In this document: in pieces, positions 43,101 to 43,975 of the stretch | Layout of the letters: the number at the start of each line of letters is the position of its first letter | Numbering within the stretch: the first letter of the stretch is position 1 | Origin: Prevotella sp. UBA2755 | GTDB taxonomy: Bacteria > Bacteroidota > Bacteroidia > Bacteroidales > Bacteroidaceae | Direction of reading: 5' to 3' | Length of the DNA stretch: 43,975 nt | Assembly (NCBI GenBank): GCA_002353225.1 | Contig: DEJF01000047.1 | Location: 131,684 to 175,658 of the forward strand | Made by a program: the position numbers and the translations under genes | Notes under the pieces: model-generated | Told to the model about the DNA's origin: nothing | The model's input: the letters and a program-made list of their open reading frames with translations, nothing else | Database searches by the model: none

Positions 43101-43799
43101 TCCTTTAGTGACAATGTTGACGAGGATACTGGCTTGGCTAATACCGTTATCGACAATACCTATTATAATGTGGACGCTGAGAACGGTGACGGATACGATG
43201 CAACGGAGCAGGCTCTTGTTCTGAACTCCACGACTTCTGAGGAGCAAATGGCAGACATTCAGGTTGCTGCTGTTGGCGATGAAAAGATACAAGAGAGTTA
43301 TCATGGTATTATCTTTGAGTTGGCTGCAGGGAAAGGTGTCATCACGGTGGATGCCAAGACTATTGGATCGCATGTGCTGAACGTTCAGGTTGGCAATTCC
43401 GCTCCTACGAAGATCACGAAGTCGGAGCGTGGAACGGCTGATGTGGCATTTAATATCACAGAGCCTACCTATGTTTATCTGTATGCAAGTACGGATGCAA
43501 GTGTCAACCGTGCCCCCAGTGTTGCCGACAATAGCGTTCTGCTCTATGGCTATAAAGTGACTTTGGGCGCAAGTGCTATTCCTGGTGATGCCAATGGTGA
43601 CGGTGTGGTGAATGTGACGGATATCGTGGAGATAGTAAACTCCATCTTAGGTCATCCCTCCGCTAAGTTCGACCCGATAGCAGCCGATGTGAATGGTGAC
43701 GGTGTGGTGAATGTGACGGACATCGTCAGCGTGGTGAACATCATTCTATCGGATCCTGTAGCAGCCCGTGAGTTGTTGGGTAATGACGAGGATGAGTAA
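40143..43799 (+). CDS. Secreted subtilase with leucine-rich repeats and dockerin-like end
   Basis: 1218 residues. Signal peptide cut near G-W-A-Q (21); a propeptide-like region to about 124. S8 peptidase domain (about 155-470) with the full triad D185 (L-D-T-G-V-D), H237 (G-H-G-T-H) and S425 (G-T-S-M-A), plus oxyanion N332. BspA/TpLRR-type repeats cover about 520-970 (I-P-E-S-V ... I-G-x-x-A-F). A beta domain follows (about 985-1140), then two EF-hand-like dockerin segments (D-A-N-G-D-G-V-V-N-V-T-D-I-V at about 1149-1162 and its copy at 1182-1195). There is no G-[IL]-Y-I-x-N-G-K-K tag. Probable role: surface protease with protein-binding repeats. The dockerin-like end may only bind calcium. 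Confidence 0.92.
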   Translation: MIKRKQFFVILLSLLSLVGWAQKQENDLYVDGEVIVKLKPSSGMTRRSMGTHHLNSVLRNIGITEADQLMPLMETQKSGNRASKLKTGTLYLLKFAKNQSVESTIEELKKLDYVIYAEPNYIIRAAGKTTKTPIVSTPILPEADLTQGNNDPRSSEQWYLETVNLPTLWQQSVVNSKRPIIAILDTGVDINHPDLAANIWTNAKEKGNDEDGNGFIGDIHGWDFCNGSPNISDTAGHGTHCAGIAAAVGNNGTGIIGANPDALIMPLKVLDETGSGSTANLIMAVDYAIANGSDIISMSFSRSCPGKSTHEGEMEALEEAARYAILVASAGNDGVCMNQEHQNLHGSGKFPDPYFPAAYPFVIGVQACNQDGSLADFSNFDCKRTPSVTVYGERKTPLSYETSAPGVRILSTLPSGEYGFMDGTSMACPLVAGALSRLIQVKAGLDNQKLVTMISQVAGDCFLDVMDLYNLQDSNLPQHAVNELFTKNIDGNEITFRVISATEAQVGDGSNPAVTAPSEKVVIPESVDGLKVTTIGSYAFSGVSTNSIVLPNSLIFIANYAFVSSAVTSVDIPESVKDIGENAFAFTRLHKVLIPKRVECISEGAFSSMAEVESFQVDKDNSMFKSQDNAIIETATGTLVSGINKIPYGVKRIKNKAFLYRDFKTIDIPNTVIEIGENAFEGCTNLESIDIPESVASIGFSAFNMCHSLKKVHLSKSVTEIGNGAFGGCENIESFTIDDDNPVYDSRNNCNAIIDKATNTLIHGFNCSTIPESIEGIAYNAFYYCDKLESIHISKTVKRIDYCPFIGCHNLRSVVIDKENPHYDSRDNCNAIIETATNKFLWGNQHSTIPSGVKILGIDAFWGAEFPEGYLLNIPEGVETIEHGSLNLMQSNGDISFSIPSSIKKIDEYASQFRFKSLYCYRKTPLSITDYVFREGVENATLYVPKGQLSAYRNARGWKNFGTIIEMDVEGADPPIEIEPITDEEVSFSDNVDEDTGLANTVIDNTYYNVDAENGDGYDATEQALVLNSTTSEEQMADIQVAAVGDEKIQESYHGIIFELAAGKGVITVDAKTIGSHVLNVQVGNSAPTKITKSERGTADVAFNITEPTYVYLYASTDASVNRAPSVADNSVLLYGYKVTLGASAIPGDANGDGVVNVTDIVEIVNSILGHPSAKFDPIAADVNGDGVVNVTDIVSVVNIILSDPVAARELLGNDEDE

Positions 43800-43840
43800 A
43801 TCTAAGATATTTGTGAAGTAAATCTTTTGATCTGGTAATT

Positions 43841-43875
43841 CGACTGGCAGGGCAACGGCTCTGCCAGTCGTTTTG
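43841..43875 (+). terminator. Intrinsic terminator after the subtilase
   Basis: CGACTGGCAG (43841-43850) pairs with CTGCCAGTCG (43861-43870), followed by TTTTGTT. Confidence 0.92.
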
Positions 43876-43884
43876 TTGGTGACA

Positions 43885-43950
43885 GTTTCCTACCGACAAA
43901 CTGGTCGTTTGTTACCGACTAACTGAGGGTTTCCTACCGACAAATTCTGT
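43885..43950. repeat. Three imperfect 22-bp tandem repeats
   Basis: TACCGAC occurs at 43891, 43913 and 43935, exactly 22 bases apart, within units of the form GTTTCCTACCGACAAACTG plus three bases. Units 1 and 3 are closest. Same period and copy number as the array at 17536-17601. Confidence 0.82.
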
Positions 43951-43956
43951 TCCTCT

Positions 43957-43975
43957 CGCGCGCGTGCGCGCACGC
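43957..43975. other. Alternating C/G-purine tract with perfect palindrome
   Basis: Nineteen bases of strictly alternating pyrimidine and purine reach the window end. The last 14 (GCGTGCGCGCACGC) are a perfect palindrome. Such tracts favour Z-DNA or a cruciform. It may continue past the window. Confidence 0.7.

Noticed and set aside
43570..43799. Evidence for a cellulosome
   Set aside because: A single dockerin-like end on a protease is not enough, and no cohesin or scaffoldin is seen.

Overview
The window looks like chromosomal DNA from a Prevotella-like member of the Bacteroidales. Four things point there. Many genes carry the Bacteroidota promoter pattern (TTTG, 19-20 bases, TAnnTTTG). Shine-Dalgarno sequences are almost absent. 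Several families are typical of the phylum (DUF4468, DUF4293, putative porin, the short SerA, omega subunit beside BamD). Many secreted proteins end in the same C-terminal tag (Y-x-L-x-G-x-x-x ... G-[IL]-Y-I-x-N-G-K-K). No mobile-element gene, CRISPR array or SusC/SusD pair is present.

Layout. (1) 1-6964: end of serC, then serA, a bidirectional terminator, two tandem secreted GH5 glucanases on the minus strand, a HIT protein, a DUF1015 protein and a YigZ protein. The DUF1015 gene lies close to serC-serA, with the GH5 pair between them. (2) 6965-7240: tRNA-Ser(CGA) with its own promoter and terminator; its 3' end is duplicated in tandem. (3) 7359-17320: an apparent operon starting with a GH43 arabinanase-like enzyme, followed by three secreted beta-sandwich proteins and three very short genes (48, 61 and 45 codons). 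The short genes share an N-terminal signature ending in A-G-S and have unrelated acidic tails. This is the least explained part of the window. (4) 17321-18451: inverted and tandem repeats, then a small gene coupled to a GNAT acetyltransferase gene that resembles a toxin-antitoxin pair. (5) 18512-30780: CotH-domain protein, RluA-type pseudouridine synthase, small membrane protein, MenA, HD phosphohydrolase, a tightly coupled DUF4468/membrane protein/porin operon, UvrB, and the bamD-rpoZ-DUF4293 cluster. (6) 30799-36077: ValS, then mazG, a lipoprotein and rnz. (7) 36145-39377: an envelope operon with a tiny secreted protein that is little more than a C-terminal tag, an L,D-transpeptidase, an ECF sigma factor, a likely membrane anti-sigma protein and a Spy/CpxP-like protein; nth converges on it and overlaps it. 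(8) 40143-43975: a large subtilase with BspA-type leucine-rich repeats and a dockerin-like end, a terminator, a second 22-bp tandem repeat and a CG-rich alternating palindrome.

How the parts fit. Housekeeping genes (serine synthesis, tRNA, DNA repair, translation, menaquinone, outer-membrane assembly) alternate with secreted polysaccharide- and protein-degrading enzymes (GH5 x2, GH43, subtilase) and proteins that probably bind carbohydrate. This suits a gut or rumen plant-polysaccharide degrader. All functional calls come from reading motifs by eye; no database search was run.
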